DNA of 59,353 bases from an uncultured Prevotellaceae bacterium (lineage in GTDB: Bacteria; Bacteroidota; Bacteroidia; Bacteroidales; Bacteroidaceae), in assembly GCA_947165505.1 (NCBI GenBank), contig CAMVAT010000019.1, positions 1 through 59,353 of the forward strand, given 5' to 3'. The translations under genes were made by a program, and so were the position numbers. The stretch's first letter is position 1. Each line of letters opens with the position of its first letter. Below the pieces are notes generated by a model, which was given only the letters and a program-made list of their open reading frames with translations, searched no databases and had not been told where the DNA came from. Below are positions 1 to 7,518 of this stretch, piece by piece.

Positions 1-194
1 ATGACATCCAGCAGCAGTCCCGCCTCTGAGGGTATTCCCGGTCCGGGCGAGAGGATGATTTTGTCGAACACATCAATTTGGGGCAGAGTAAACTGGTCGT
101 TGCGATATACCGTGACTTTCGCCCCCAACTCGCGCACCAGATGCGCCAGATTGTATGTGAAGGAGTCGTAATTATCTATGATAACGATGTTCAT
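1..194 (-). CDS. trpG: Anthranilate synthase glutamine amidotransferase subunit (partial, C-terminus outside window)
   Basis: Only the first 64 or so codons are inside the window. The protein begins MNIVIIDNYDSFTYNLAHLV, the hallmark N-terminus of class I glutamine amidotransferases of the TrpG/PabA type, and continues to an LSPGPGIPSEAG segment that matches the family's oxyanion-region motif. The catalytic Cys and His/Glu lie beyond the window edge. It would supply ammonia from glutamine to TrpE for anthranilate synthesis. It lies 38 bp downstream of trpE and is the last trp gene visible in this minus-strand operon. PabA function (folate) is possible in principle, because the two are interchangeable in some bacteria, but position after trpE makes TrpG the best call. 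Confidence 0.93.
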   Translation of the reverse strand, partial: MNIVIIDNYDSFTYNLAHLVRELGAKVTVYRNDQFTLPQIDVFDKIILSPGPGIPSEAGLLLDV

Positions 195-232
195 GTGAGG
201 TTTGAGATTTGAGGTTTGAGATTTGAGGTTTT
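195..232. repeat. Simple-sequence tract between trpE and trpG
   Basis: The 38-bp gap consists almost wholly of alternating GAGGTTTGAGATTT units. It belongs to the class of short-word tracts that fill many gaps in this window (1660-1700, 32250-32330, 43740-43820, 54614-54660, 59040-59090). Confidence 0.7.
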
Positions 233-1657
233 TCACATGGTTTCGGCCAGGTGGATGGCTTTGACGAGTGCGCCCAGTTTGTTGTTGCACTCTTCGAGCT
301 CGTACTGGTCGTTGCTCTTGGCCACGACGCCGCTGCCCGCCTGGAACCACAGTTCACCATTTCGTGCCACGAACGTGCGTATCACGATGGCCTGGTTCAG
401 ATCGCCATTCAGTCCGATAAACCCGATGCACCCGCCGTAAGCACCGCGGCTGTGCGGTTCCAGCTGACTGATAATCTGCATGGCCCTCACCTTCGGAGCA
501 CCGCTGAGCGTGCCGGCTGGGAACGTGTCGAAAAACGTCCGCATCTGTGCGCCAGCCTCGTCGATGGTGCCCGACACCCTGCTGACGAGGTGGATGACAT
601 GGCTGTAGAACTGCATGTCCTTGTAGAAATCTACATGCACGTCGTGGCAGTTTCGCGACAGGTCGTTGCGGGCCAGATCGACGAGCATCACATGTTCGGC
701 GTTCTCTTTCGGGTCGTTGCGCAGAAACTCAGCGTTTTTACGGTCTTGCTCGGGGTTGCCCGTGCGCTTCGTGGTGCCGGCGATGGGGTCGATAAACGCC
801 TTGTCGCCGTCGATTCTGCAATGCGTCTCGGGCGAGGAGCCAAAGATACGGAAGCCGCCGAAATCGAAATAAAAGAGATATGGCGAGGGGTTGACGCTTC
901 TGAGTGCCCTATAGAGTTTGAAATCATCGCCCTCATACCGTTGTATGAACCGGCGTGAGATGACGATCTGGAACACATCGCCCCTGAGGCAGTGCGCCAC
1001 GCACCGGCGTATGTTTTCCTTATGCTGCTCGTCCGTGAGCGTAGAGGTCGTTTCTCCCACGGGGTGGAAATCGTAGGGATGCACGTTCCCCTTGTTGATC
1101 AACCGCTCGATCTCATCGACCTGTCTGAGGCCGCTCTCCTGCTGAGGGGCAAGCGATACGATGGTCATCTGATTGTTGAAGTGGTCGAAGACGATGATGT
1201 CGCGGTAGAGGATATAGAGGATGTCGGGGGCGTCGTTCTCGTCCATCGTCTCGTCTTTGACTGCGATATCCTCAAAATACCTGACGGCATTAAACGTGGT
1301 ATAGCCATACAGTCCGCAGACGTCGCGATGCTCGCCTTCCACATGGAATCTCTGCATGAAGTTATTCACCGCCACCAGCACCTCTGTCTTCGCCCGTCCT
1401 TTGACCGACGAGTCGATGTCGGTCTGTTCTACGGAACCGTCGGGCAGCGTAGCCGTCACCCGTCCGTGCGCCACAGCGATACTCGCCATCGGGTGGATGG
1501 CAATAAACGAACGTGCATTGTCGTGCGCGTGATAGTCGGAACTTTCCATGAGTGCGCTTTGGGGTTCCACATCGCGCAACCTCATATAAATGCCTACAGG
1601 CGTATAAAGGTCAGCCAGCAACGTACGCGAGGCTGTTTGATAATGATAGTGGGTCAT
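233..1657 (-). CDS. trpE: Anthranilate synthase component I
   Basis: A 474-residue chorismate-utilising enzyme that converts chorismate and ammonia to anthranilate with TrpG. The C-terminal half carries the family signatures: PSPYLFYFDFGGFRIFGSSPE, the GTTKRTGNPEQD segment, the DLARNDLSRN segment, and GTLSGAPKVRAMQII. Near the N-terminus, residues 36-39 read LMES, which corresponds to the LLES-type tryptophan-binding motif of feedback-inhibited TrpE and argues for TrpE rather than PabB. Length is normal for a Bacteroidota TrpE. It follows trpB after a 57-bp repeat tract and precedes trpG. Start ATG at 1657; no better upstream start is seen. Confidence 0.96.
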   Translation of the reverse strand: MTHYHYQTASRTLLADLYTPVGIYMRLRDVEPQSALMESSDYHAHDNARSFIAIHPMASIAVAHGRVTATLPDGSVEQTDIDSSVKGRAKTEVLVAVNNFMQRFHVEGEHRDVCGLYGYTTFNAVRYFEDIAVKDETMDENDAPDILYILYRDIIVFDHFNNQMTIVSLAPQQESGLRQVDEIERLINKGNVHPYDFHPVGETTSTLTDEQHKENIRRCVAHCLRGDVFQIVISRRFIQRYEGDDFKLYRALRSVNPSPYLFYFDFGGFRIFGSSPETHCRIDGDKAFIDPIAGTTKRTGNPEQDRKNAEFLRNDPKENAEHVMLVDLARNDLSRNCHDVHVDFYKDMQFYSHVIHLVSRVSGTIDEAGAQMRTFFDTFPAGTLSGAPKVRAMQIISQLEPHSRGAYGGCIGFIGLNGDLNQAIVIRTFVARNGELWFQAGSGVVAKSNDQYELEECNNKLGALVKAIHLAETM

Positions 1658-1714
1658 AATTTGGGAGTTTGGGAGTTTGGGAGTTTGGGAGTGTAGGAGT
1701 GTGGGAGTATGGAG
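1658..1714. repeat. GGGAGTTT-type simple-sequence tract between trpB and trpE
   Basis: The trpB-trpE gap contains several tandem GGGAGTTT or GGGAGTGT words (about 1663-1710). No promoter is seen in it. A shorter relative of the same tract lies in the trpA-trpF gap near 4178-4200. Confidence 0.7.
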
Positions 1715-2920
1715 TTAAAAATCGCCGTATTCCTTGGCTAAAGCCTTGTTGTTCAAGTACGTTTGCACGTCTTTGTCTCCTCGTCCGCTGACGGTGAGCA
1801 CCACCACGTCGTCGGGCTTGAAAGCAACCTTTTTGAGCGCCGCCACGGCATGAGCGCTCTCGATGGCGGGGATGATGCCCTCGAGCCGTGTCAGTTCGTA
1901 TCCGGCATAGATGGCTTCATCGTCGTTGACCGCGAGCACGGTCGAGCGTTTTTTCACCGCCATATTAGCGTGCATGGGTCCGATGCCTGGATAGTCGAGT
2001 CCGGCCGAGATGGTAAACGCCTCTTTGATTTGTCCGTCGTCGGTCTGCATCACGAGCGTCCTCGCTCCGTGGATGATGCCCTCGGTGCCGCAATGGATGG
2101 TGGCAGCGGTATAGTCGGTGTCGATGCCGTGCCCTCCCGCCTCGGCGAGAACGATTTTCACCCTTTCGTCGTTGATATAATGATAGATGGTGCCAGCGGC
2201 ATTGCTGCCCCCGCCCAGACAGGCCACGAGATAGTCGGGATAATCGCGCCCCGTCTTCTCCTCCAGTTGCCATTTCAGTTCTTCAGAGATGACGCTCTGC
2301 ATCCTTGCCACGATGTCGGGATAGGGATGCGGCCCCATGGTAGAGCCCACGATATAGAACGTGTCTTGCGGATGGCAGCACCAGTCGCGTATGGCTTCCG
2401 AGCATGCGTCGCTGAGCGTCATGTTGCCCGTGGTGACGGGGTGCACCGTGGCACCGAGCATCCTCATGCGCTCCACGTTGGTGTGCTGTCGCTCCACATC
2501 GGTCTTGCCCATAAACACCTCGCACTGCATGTTCATCAGCGCACATACCGTAGCGGTAGCCACGCCATGCTGTCCGGCGCCTGTCTCGGCGATAATGCGT
2601 GTCTTGCCCATTTTCTTCGCCATGAGTATCTGTCCGATGGTATTATTGATCTTATGAGCCCCGGTGTGGTTCAGGTCCTCACGTTTCAAGTAGATCCGGC
2701 AACCATATTTCCCGCTCATTCTCTTGGCGAAGTATAAAGGCGAAGGGCGCCCCACATAATCGCGCAGCAGAGCCCGGTATTCCTTTTTGAAGTCATCGCT
2801 TTCGATGATGGGCACGTACGCCTGTTGCAGGTCGTGCACACACTTATATAATATTTCGGGAACATACGCCCCGCCAAAGCCACCGTAGAAGCCTTGTTCG
2901 TCAACAAAAAAATTTTCCAT
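1715..2920 (-). CDS. trpB: Tryptophan synthase beta chain
   Basis: A 401-residue PLP enzyme that joins indole and serine to make tryptophan. It starts with the usual GFYGGFGGAYVPE segment. The PLP lysine is K90 in the motif LNHTGAHKINN, and the phosphate-binding loop is the GGGSNAAG segment. The C-terminus has the SGRGDKD motif. This is the classical TrpB1 type, which partners with TrpA. It lies 29 bp downstream of the thioesterase gene in the same transcript. In the order usual for Bacteroides trpB leads the operon; here it is the sixth structural gene. Confidence 0.97.
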   Translation of the reverse strand: MENFFVDEQGFYGGFGGAYVPEILYKCVHDLQQAYVPIIESDDFKKEYRALLRDYVGRPSPLYFAKRMSGKYGCRIYLKREDLNHTGAHKINNTIGQILMAKKMGKTRIIAETGAGQHGVATATVCALMNMQCEVFMGKTDVERQHTNVERMRMLGATVHPVTTGNMTLSDACSEAIRDWCCHPQDTFYIVGSTMGPHPYPDIVARMQSVISEELKWQLEEKTGRDYPDYLVACLGGGSNAAGTIYHYINDERVKIVLAEAGGHGIDTDYTAATIHCGTEGIIHGARTLVMQTDDGQIKEAFTISAGLDYPGIGPMHANMAVKKRSTVLAVNDDEAIYAGYELTRLEGIIPAIESAHAVAALKKVAFKPDDVVVLTVSGRGDKDVQTYLNNKALAKEYGDF

Positions 2921-2949
2921 ACAGCGTGTAATTTTCCTTATAGATTGGT

Positions 2950-3360
2950 TTAGAAAGTCACATTGGGCAATACATCTTTTTTCCTGTATGCAGAGCCCGT
3001 GAGCACCGCTATCAGGTCGCCCCGCTGGTTGGTCACCCTGACCTCGCAGAAGGGGATGCGATGGTGGTTGAACGTCTCTGTGGCCTCGGCCGTGAGCGTG
3101 TCGCCCTCACGCGCCGACTGCAAGAAGGTGACGTTGTTGCTGATGCCGAACGTGAGTTGCCCGTGACTATTCATGACGGCAGCGAGCGCGAGATCGGCCA
3201 CCGTGAAGATGGCTCCCCCCTGACAGACCCCGCCGGCATTGAGGTGGCATTTCTCCACCTTCATGACAGCTGTCGCGCACCCGTCGCCCACCTCGGTGAG
3301 TTGGGCGCCTGCCTCGGCGGCAAACCTGTCGTTTTGATTTAAGAATTCAATGATGGTCAT
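2950..3360 (-). CDS. PaaI-like hotdog-fold thioesterase inside the trp operon
   Basis: A 136-residue single hotdog domain. The family signature is visible as HLNAGGVCQGGAIFTVADLA, in which the usual HGG is replaced by QGG, followed by a beta strand FGISNNVTFLQSAREGD that matches the PaaI/YbgC-type fold. Such enzymes hydrolyse acyl-CoA thioesters, often aryl-acetyl-CoA; the substrate cannot be read from sequence. It lies 28 bp downstream of trpA and 29 bp upstream of trpB on the same strand, so it is very probably co-transcribed with the trp genes. No role in tryptophan synthesis is known for this family, so its presence here is odd. Confidence 0.85.
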   Translation of the reverse strand: MTIIEFLNQNDRFAAEAGAQLTEVGDGCATAVMKVEKCHLNAGGVCQGGAIFTVADLALAAVMNSHGQLTFGISNNVTFLQSAREGDTLTAEATETFNHHRIPFCEVRVTNQRGDLIAVLTGSAYRKKDVLPNVTF

Positions 3361-3388
3361 TATGTTTGATGTTGTTATTGTTATTCAC

Positions 3389-4165
3389 TCATCGGCTGAG
3401 AGCCTCATAGAGGGCGTCGATAGCCTGTTCGGGGTCGCCCGTCTCGTTGAGCAAGCTCACGAACTTAGACCCGATGATGGCTCCGGCAGCATTCCGTTGC
3501 GCGCTCTCGAGCGTCTGTTTGTTGGAGATGCCAAAACCGATCATCCTCGGATTATTGAGGTTCATGTCGTTGATACGCCTGAAATATTCCTGCTTGGCCT
3601 CGTTGAAATTGCTCTGCGCCCCGGTGATACTGGCCGAAGACACCATATAGATGAATCCGTCGGTATGCTGGTCGATCAACCGGATGCGCTCCTCCGATGT
3701 CTCGGGTGTGATCATCATAATGATGCGCAGGTCGTATCTGTCGGCAATCGGTTTCACCACTTGCAGATAGTCGTTGAAGGGCAGGTCGGGAATGATGGCA
3801 CCCGACACGCCACTCTCCACGCACGACTGACAGAAGCGCTCGAAGCCGTAGTGCATGATGACATTCAGGTAGCCCATCAGCACGAGCGGTATGCGCACCT
3901 CGTCTTTGATGCTTCTGAGCTGTTGGAAGAGCAGCGACAGCGTCATGCCGTTTTTCAGAGCCACCGTGCCCGCGCTTTGTATGACGGGACCGTCGGCCAA
4001 AGGGTCGCTGAAGGGGATGCCCACCTCGATCATGTCGATGCCTCTGCGCTGCAGCGTCTTGATGACATCGGCCGTACCCCCAAGCGTAGGACATCCGGCA
4101 CAGAAATAGAGTGATAATAATTTCCGCTGCTGCGCAGTACGGAAGAGTTGATTGATTTTATTCAT
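3389..4165 (-). CDS. trpA: Tryptophan synthase alpha chain
   Basis: A 258-residue TIM-barrel protein that cleaves indole-3-glycerol phosphate and passes indole to TrpB. The catalytic acids are E47 (motif MIEVGIPFSDP) and D58 (PLADGPVIQ), equivalent to E49 and D60 of the enteric enzyme. The phosphate-binding end reads FGISNKQ and later GAIIGSKFV. Length is slightly short for the family but complete. It is separated from trpF by 33 bp containing a GGAGTGTAA repeat, and from the thioesterase by 28 bp. It is not adjacent to trpB, although their products form one complex. Confidence 0.96.
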   Translation of the reverse strand: MNKINQLFRTAQQRKLLSLYFCAGCPTLGGTADVIKTLQRRGIDMIEVGIPFSDPLADGPVIQSAGTVALKNGMTLSLLFQQLRSIKDEVRIPLVLMGYLNVIMHYGFERFCQSCVESGVSGAIIPDLPFNDYLQVVKPIADRYDLRIIMMITPETSEERIRLIDQHTDGFIYMVSSASITGAQSNFNEAKQEYFRRINDMNLNNPRMIGFGISNKQTLESAQRNAAGAIIGSKFVSLLNETGDPEQAIDALYEALSR

Positions 4166-4198
4166 GAGTTTCTTGGAATGGGAGTGTAAAGGAGTGTA

Positions 4199-4891
4199 CT
4201 AATTTCGTATTTGCTTGATAAAGCTGGCTACGGCGTTGATGTCTTTCAGACCGGGCGCGATCTCAAAGCGCGAGTTGATGTCGATGCCCACACATTGGGG
4301 ATGGCTGAAAGCCTTCACCGCCGCAACGTCGTCGGGACCGATGCCGCCGCTCAAGATGAAAGGGGTATTGCCGCGGTACGCTTCGAGCAGGTTCCACTGG
4401 AATTTCTTCCCGCCCCCGCCCACGGAATCGCACTTGGTGTCGAAGAGGAAGTAATCTACCGCCCCCTCATACTCCTCGCACCGCTGCAGGTCTTCTTCCG
4501 TGGCCACGGATATCGCCTTCATGATTTTCACGCCTGGACGGATGTCGGGGTCGAGTGTTCTCCTGAGGTTGTCGATCATCGTCGTATTTTCCTGTCCATG
4601 CAGTTGCACGATATCGAGTTCAAAGTTATACACCCTTGTCACGATATTCTGTGGCATATCATCCACGAACACCCCTACCCTCTTCAGTCGCTTTGCGGGT
4701 CGGTCGTCCTCGTTTTTGAAATGCTCACCGGGCAGCGGGTTATAATCAGGTATGATGCCCGCCCTGGAATGGAGCATGCTGACATACCTTGGGCTTTCGC
4801 TCCAGAAGACGAATCCCATCCAATCCACATCCAGTTGTTCTAAGGCGCGTATATTCTCAGGGTCGCGCATCCCGCATACTTTGACAATCAT
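4199..4891 (-). CDS. trpF: Phosphoribosylanthranilate isomerase
   Basis: A 230-residue TIM-barrel isomerase that converts phosphoribosylanthranilate to CdRP. The catalytic cysteine is C6 in the N-terminal motif IVKVCGMRDPENI, and the catalytic aspartate lies in the FLFDTKCD segment. The phosphate-binding C-terminal part reads FILSGGIGPDDV and GIDINSRFE, typical of TrpF. It stands alone rather than fused to trpC. It lies 29 bp after trpC and 33 bp before trpA. Confidence 0.95.
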   Translation of the reverse strand: MIVKVCGMRDPENIRALEQLDVDWMGFVFWSESPRYVSMLHSRAGIIPDYNPLPGEHFKNEDDRPAKRLKRVGVFVDDMPQNIVTRVYNFELDIVQLHGQENTTMIDNLRRTLDPDIRPGVKIMKAISVATEEDLQRCEEYEGAVDYFLFDTKCDSVGGGGKKFQWNLLEAYRGNTPFILSGGIGPDDVAAVKAFSHPQCVGIDINSRFEIAPGLKDINAVASFIKQIRN

Positions 4892-4920
4892 ATATACGTT
4901 GGGTTTGATACTTTCTTCCT

Positions 4921-5733
4921 TTAAACGGCCTCAATCGATGATTTATTATCTAAATCGCGGATGAAATCGTAAAGCGCCGTAGCCGGGTTCGCATTTTTCA
5001 TGAAAAACTCGCCCATGAGAAAGCCCTTGAAGCCCGCCGCCCTCAGATCGGCCACCGTCTCCGGATTGCTGATGCCGCTTTCACTGACCTTACATCCCTC
5101 GCGGGGCAGTTTCCCGGCGATGTCGAACGACACCTTCACGTCGGTGACGAATGTGCCGAGATGGCGGTTGTTCACGCCCAGCATATCCGGTTCCAGTTCG
5201 GCATAATCCAGTTCACCCTCGCCGTGAATCTCCAAGAGCACCTCTAGACCGAGCTGGTGTGCTGTATGGAGCAACTGCCTGCATTGCTTGAGGGGCAGGG
5301 CAGCAGCGATGAGCAGCACAGCCGAGGCGCCGCATTTGCGTGCTTGAAAAATTTGGTATTCATCGACCACGAAATTTTTATAGAGGATCGGAATACTGAC
5401 CCCGGAGAGTCTGGCCTCGGCGATATAGTCATCCTGTCCGCCGAAATATTTTTGATCGGTGAGGATGCTGAGAGCGGCCGCGCCGTTGCGCTGATAAGCC
5501 ACGGGTATGCAGTCGGCCCTGCCATCTTGCCGTATCCATCCTTTTGAAGGAGAGCGCCGCTTAAACTCGGCGATGATGCCCGACCGCGAATCTGCCAGCG
5601 CCCTGCTCATCGAAGAAGGCTTTCTCTCCAGCATATTCTCGACCGTATCGTATAGTGTCTTGGGGGGAACAGCACTTTTGAACTGTTCCACCTCAATGCG
5701 TTTCCACGCGATGATTTCTTGAAGGATATCCAT
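4921..5733 (-). CDS. trpC: Indole-3-glycerol phosphate synthase
   Basis: A 270-residue TIM-barrel enzyme that closes the indole ring. The conserved active-site string IIAEFKRRSPSKGWI gives E56, K58 and the SPSKG phosphate-binding motif at residues 61-65. LGVNNRHLGTF and VSESGISNPE match the later active-site strands. It is a stand-alone protein of normal length. The 260-bp space between it and trpD is the largest inside the operon and is filled with repeat boxes rather than a visible promoter. Confidence 0.96.
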   Translation of the reverse strand: MDILQEIIAWKRIEVEQFKSAVPPKTLYDTVENMLERKPSSMSRALADSRSGIIAEFKRRSPSKGWIRQDGRADCIPVAYQRNGAAALSILTDQKYFGGQDDYIAEARLSGVSIPILYKNFVVDEYQIFQARKCGASAVLLIAAALPLKQCRQLLHTAHQLGLEVLLEIHGEGELDYAELEPDMLGVNNRHLGTFVTDVKVSFDIAGKLPREGCKVSESGISNPETVADLRAAGFKGFLMGEFFMKNANPATALYDFIRDLDNKSSIEAV

Positions 5734-5993
5734 AATTAGTAGATGTTAAAAGCCCCCTCCCCGGCCCTCCCCGAGGGGAGGGGGTGGTTAGCACGACGAT
5801 TGCAATGAATGGCGGACAGGGCACGCCCTGTCCCTACTTGCGCGACGAATTCTTTTTTGTGAGTAATTGCTCTCCTCCCTGCAAGGGAGGGGCCGGGGGT
5901 GGGTCAGCCTGCAAGTACACTCAACACTGTGGTTTCACCTTTTTACGTTTTTACTTTTTTACTTCTTTACTTTTTTACTTTTTTACTTTTGCC
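5734..5993. repeat. Repeat-filled gap between trpD and trpC
   Basis: No gene is seen. The gap holds a GC-rich palindrome (CCCTCCCCGAGGGGAGGG, about 5765-5783), one copy of the GGACAGGGCacGCCCTGTCC box (5814-5836), a second palindrome with CCTCCCTGCAAGGGAGG (about 5874-5891), and a TTTTTAC-word tract (about 5939-5990). The same boxes recur at 14760-14880, 25280-25460, 28382-29485, 38114-38514 and 47932-47954. Confidence 0.75.
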
Positions 5994-6998
5994 TCATTGA
6001 TTGAGTTCAACGAATTTTTTGAATGTGTTGAGTGCCCGTCCCGACTCGATCGACTCTTTGGCTATTTGCAGGCACTCGTCGATGGATTTCCGTCCGCCCT
6101 CCATCACCTGGATGGCAAAGGCCGCATTGGCCATGACCACGGCTTTCTGTCCGGGCAGAGCCCTGTCTTCGAGCACGCTGTCGAATATTTGAGCCGCCTC
6201 ATCCTCGTTAGCCCCTGCCACGAGCTCTTCGGGCGTGACGGCTTTCAGTCCGAGGTCGGCAGGTTTGAACACTTTCTCATATTGATTGGTCTTGACCTTG
6301 AAGTCGCCGGTGAGAGATATCTCGTCGTATCCGTCCATGCTGTTGACGATGCCGTAGTCGATGCCGAGCTTTTGATAGACATTGCCGTAGAGCCTCATCT
6401 GGTCGAGGTTGGCCACCCCGAGCAGTTGGCACTTGGGCTGCGACGGGTTGACGAGCGGTCCGAGCAGATTGAAGAACGTGGGGAACTGCAACGCCTTTCT
6501 GATGTGAGCCACAAACTTCATGGCGCTGGCGAAGAGCTGTGCGTGCAGATATACGATGCCGCACTCGTTGATAGAGCGGTTGAGCACGTCGATATTGTCG
6601 GTGAAGGTGACGCCATGCTGCCGGATGACGTTCGACGCGCCGCTGATAGAGGTAGCGGCATAGTTGCCGTGCTTGGCCACCTTATACCCCGCTCCTGCGA
6701 TGACGAAGCACGATGTGGTGGATATATTAAAGGTGTTCTTACGGTCGCCCCCCGTGCCCACCACATCAATGTAGCGGTCGGCATTGAGCAGAGCGGGCAC
6801 GCCCGTCTCTAAGATGCCGTCTCTGAATCCGAGCAACTCATCTACCGTGATGCCCCTCATCTGTATGCCGGTGAGCAGCGCGGAGATTTGTTCGTCGGAA
6901 TACTCCTCACGTGCGATACCGTGAAGGATTTGTCTTGTCTCCTCTCTTGAGAGTTCCTCGTGATTGAGGATTCGCTCTAAAACCTGTTTCATTTCCAT
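5994..6998 (-). CDS. trpD: Anthranilate phosphoribosyltransferase
   Basis: A 334-residue enzyme that joins anthranilate to PRPP. The PRPP-binding motif GTGGD is at residues 81-85, followed by KNTFNISTTS. Later segments HGNYAATSISGASNV and FNLLGPLVNPSQP are also diagnostic. It is the first structural gene of the operon as seen here, preceded by a leader with an attenuator (7040-7184). It is separate from trpG, unlike the TrpGD fusion of enteric bacteria. Confidence 0.97.
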   Translation of the reverse strand: MEMKQVLERILNHEELSREETRQILHGIAREEYSDEQISALLTGIQMRGITVDELLGFRDGILETGVPALLNADRYIDVVGTGGDRKNTFNISTTSCFVIAGAGYKVAKHGNYAATSISGASNVIRQHGVTFTDNIDVLNRSINECGIVYLHAQLFASAMKFVAHIRKALQFPTFFNLLGPLVNPSQPKCQLLGVANLDQMRLYGNVYQKLGIDYGIVNSMDGYDEISLTGDFKVKTNQYEKVFKPADLGLKAVTPEELVAGANEDEAAQIFDSVLEDRALPGQKAVVMANAAFAIQVMEGGRKSIDECLQIAKESIESGRALNTFKKFVELNQ

Positions 6999-7039
6999 AA
7001 TAAAAAATCAATAGAGTGTAAATAATTCCGTTATAAAGA

Positions 7040-7071
7040 AGAGGCCTGTCGCAAGTACGGCAGGCCTCTGT
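7040..7071 (-). terminator. Candidate trp attenuator hairpin
   Basis: On the minus strand a strong hairpin with arms GAGGCCTG and CAGGCCTC (with extra inner pairing around a short loop) is followed by TTCTTTAT. It lies 41 bp upstream of the trpD start and 33 bp downstream of the leader-peptide stop. Its position between a Trp-codon leader and the first biosynthetic gene indicates an attenuator. The U-tract is imperfect. I could not identify the competing antiterminator pairing by eye. Confidence 0.7.
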
Positions 7072-7103
7072 GTATTGTTGTTGTATCTACACGGCAACGT
7101 ATC

Positions 7104-7163
7104 TCACGACTTTTTCAATCTTGAGCTGCGCCACCACCATGCGAAAGATACAAACTGTGTCAT
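7104..7163 (-). CDS. trpL: trp operon leader peptide with three consecutive Trp codons
   Basis: A 19-residue open reading frame, MTQFVSFAWWWRSSRLKKS, has three adjacent TGG codons at positions 9-11. Trp is the rarest amino acid, so WWW directly before a Trp operon is very unlikely by chance. It starts about 21 nt after the predicted transcription start, its stop is 33 nt before the hairpin at 7040-7071, and trpD follows. This is the layout of ribosome-mediated transcription attenuation: stalling at Trp codons when charged tRNA-Trp is scarce would favour read-through. Bacteroidota trp leaders of this kind are described as the Bacteroid-trp RNA motif. The pairing alternatives were not modelled. 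Confidence 0.85.
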   Translation of the reverse strand: MTQFVSFAWWWRSSRLKKS

Positions 7164-7190
7164 ATTTGTTGTGAATTTTGATTTCGGTTG

Positions 7191-7221
7191 CAAAATTACA
7201 TCTTTTTTCTGTTTCTGCAAA
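7191..7221 (-). promoter_or_regulatory. trp operon promoter (TTTG-N19-TAATTTTG)
   Basis: Read on the minus strand, the -33 element TTTG (7218-7221) is followed after exactly 19 nt by the -7 element TAATTTTG (7191-7198). This fits the Bacteroidota housekeeping promoter. Expected start of transcription is near 7184, giving a leader of about 185 nt before trpD. Confidence 0.8.
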
Positions 7222-7383
7222 CTTTTTGAAAGATTTTTTCAATAAAAAGTGACGATTGAGTGAATGTTGAAGGTTCTTACACGGTTGAGGGTTGAGGGGG
7301 CTACAAAAAATATTGTTTGCTTTACAATAAAAGTGCATAGTGAATCGTTATCAAGATAACAATACCATTAAATCCAATTGCCT

Positions 7384-7509
7384 ATGAGTTATTCTACCCG
7401 TGAAGAAATGCGCCCATCTGAAAAAACACTCCATTTTATCAAGCAGTTCGCCTACACTTACCGTTCAGTCCGTATAGGAGAGATGACCGAATATTATTGT
7501 CTGAATTAA
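7384..7509 (+). CDS. Small protein of 41 residues upstream of rpe
   Basis: An ATG-to-TAA frame encodes a basic 41-residue protein beginning MSYSTREEMRPSEKTLHFI and ending MTEYYCLN. It has no signal peptide or membrane segment. Amino-acid composition looks like a real soluble protein (regular mix of charged and aromatic residues), and similar short proteins with an EEMRPSEKTL-like segment are, to my recollection, common in Bacteroidales; I cannot verify this here. The stop lies 9 bp before the rpe start, suggesting co-transcription. Function unknown. Confidence 0.65.
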   Translation: MSYSTREEMRPSEKTLHFIKQFAYTYRSVRIGEMTEYYCLN

Positions 7510-7518
7510 AAAAAGGCT

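Noticed and set aside
251..958. Long frames antisense to trpE and similarly to trpB, GH2, susC, HTCS and GH115
   Set aside because: They mirror GC-rich codon structure of real genes and contain no recognisable domain.
7087..7338. 83-codon minus-strand frame over the trp leader
   Set aside because: It spans the trp promoter and overlaps the better supported leader peptide in another frame; composition is not protein-like.
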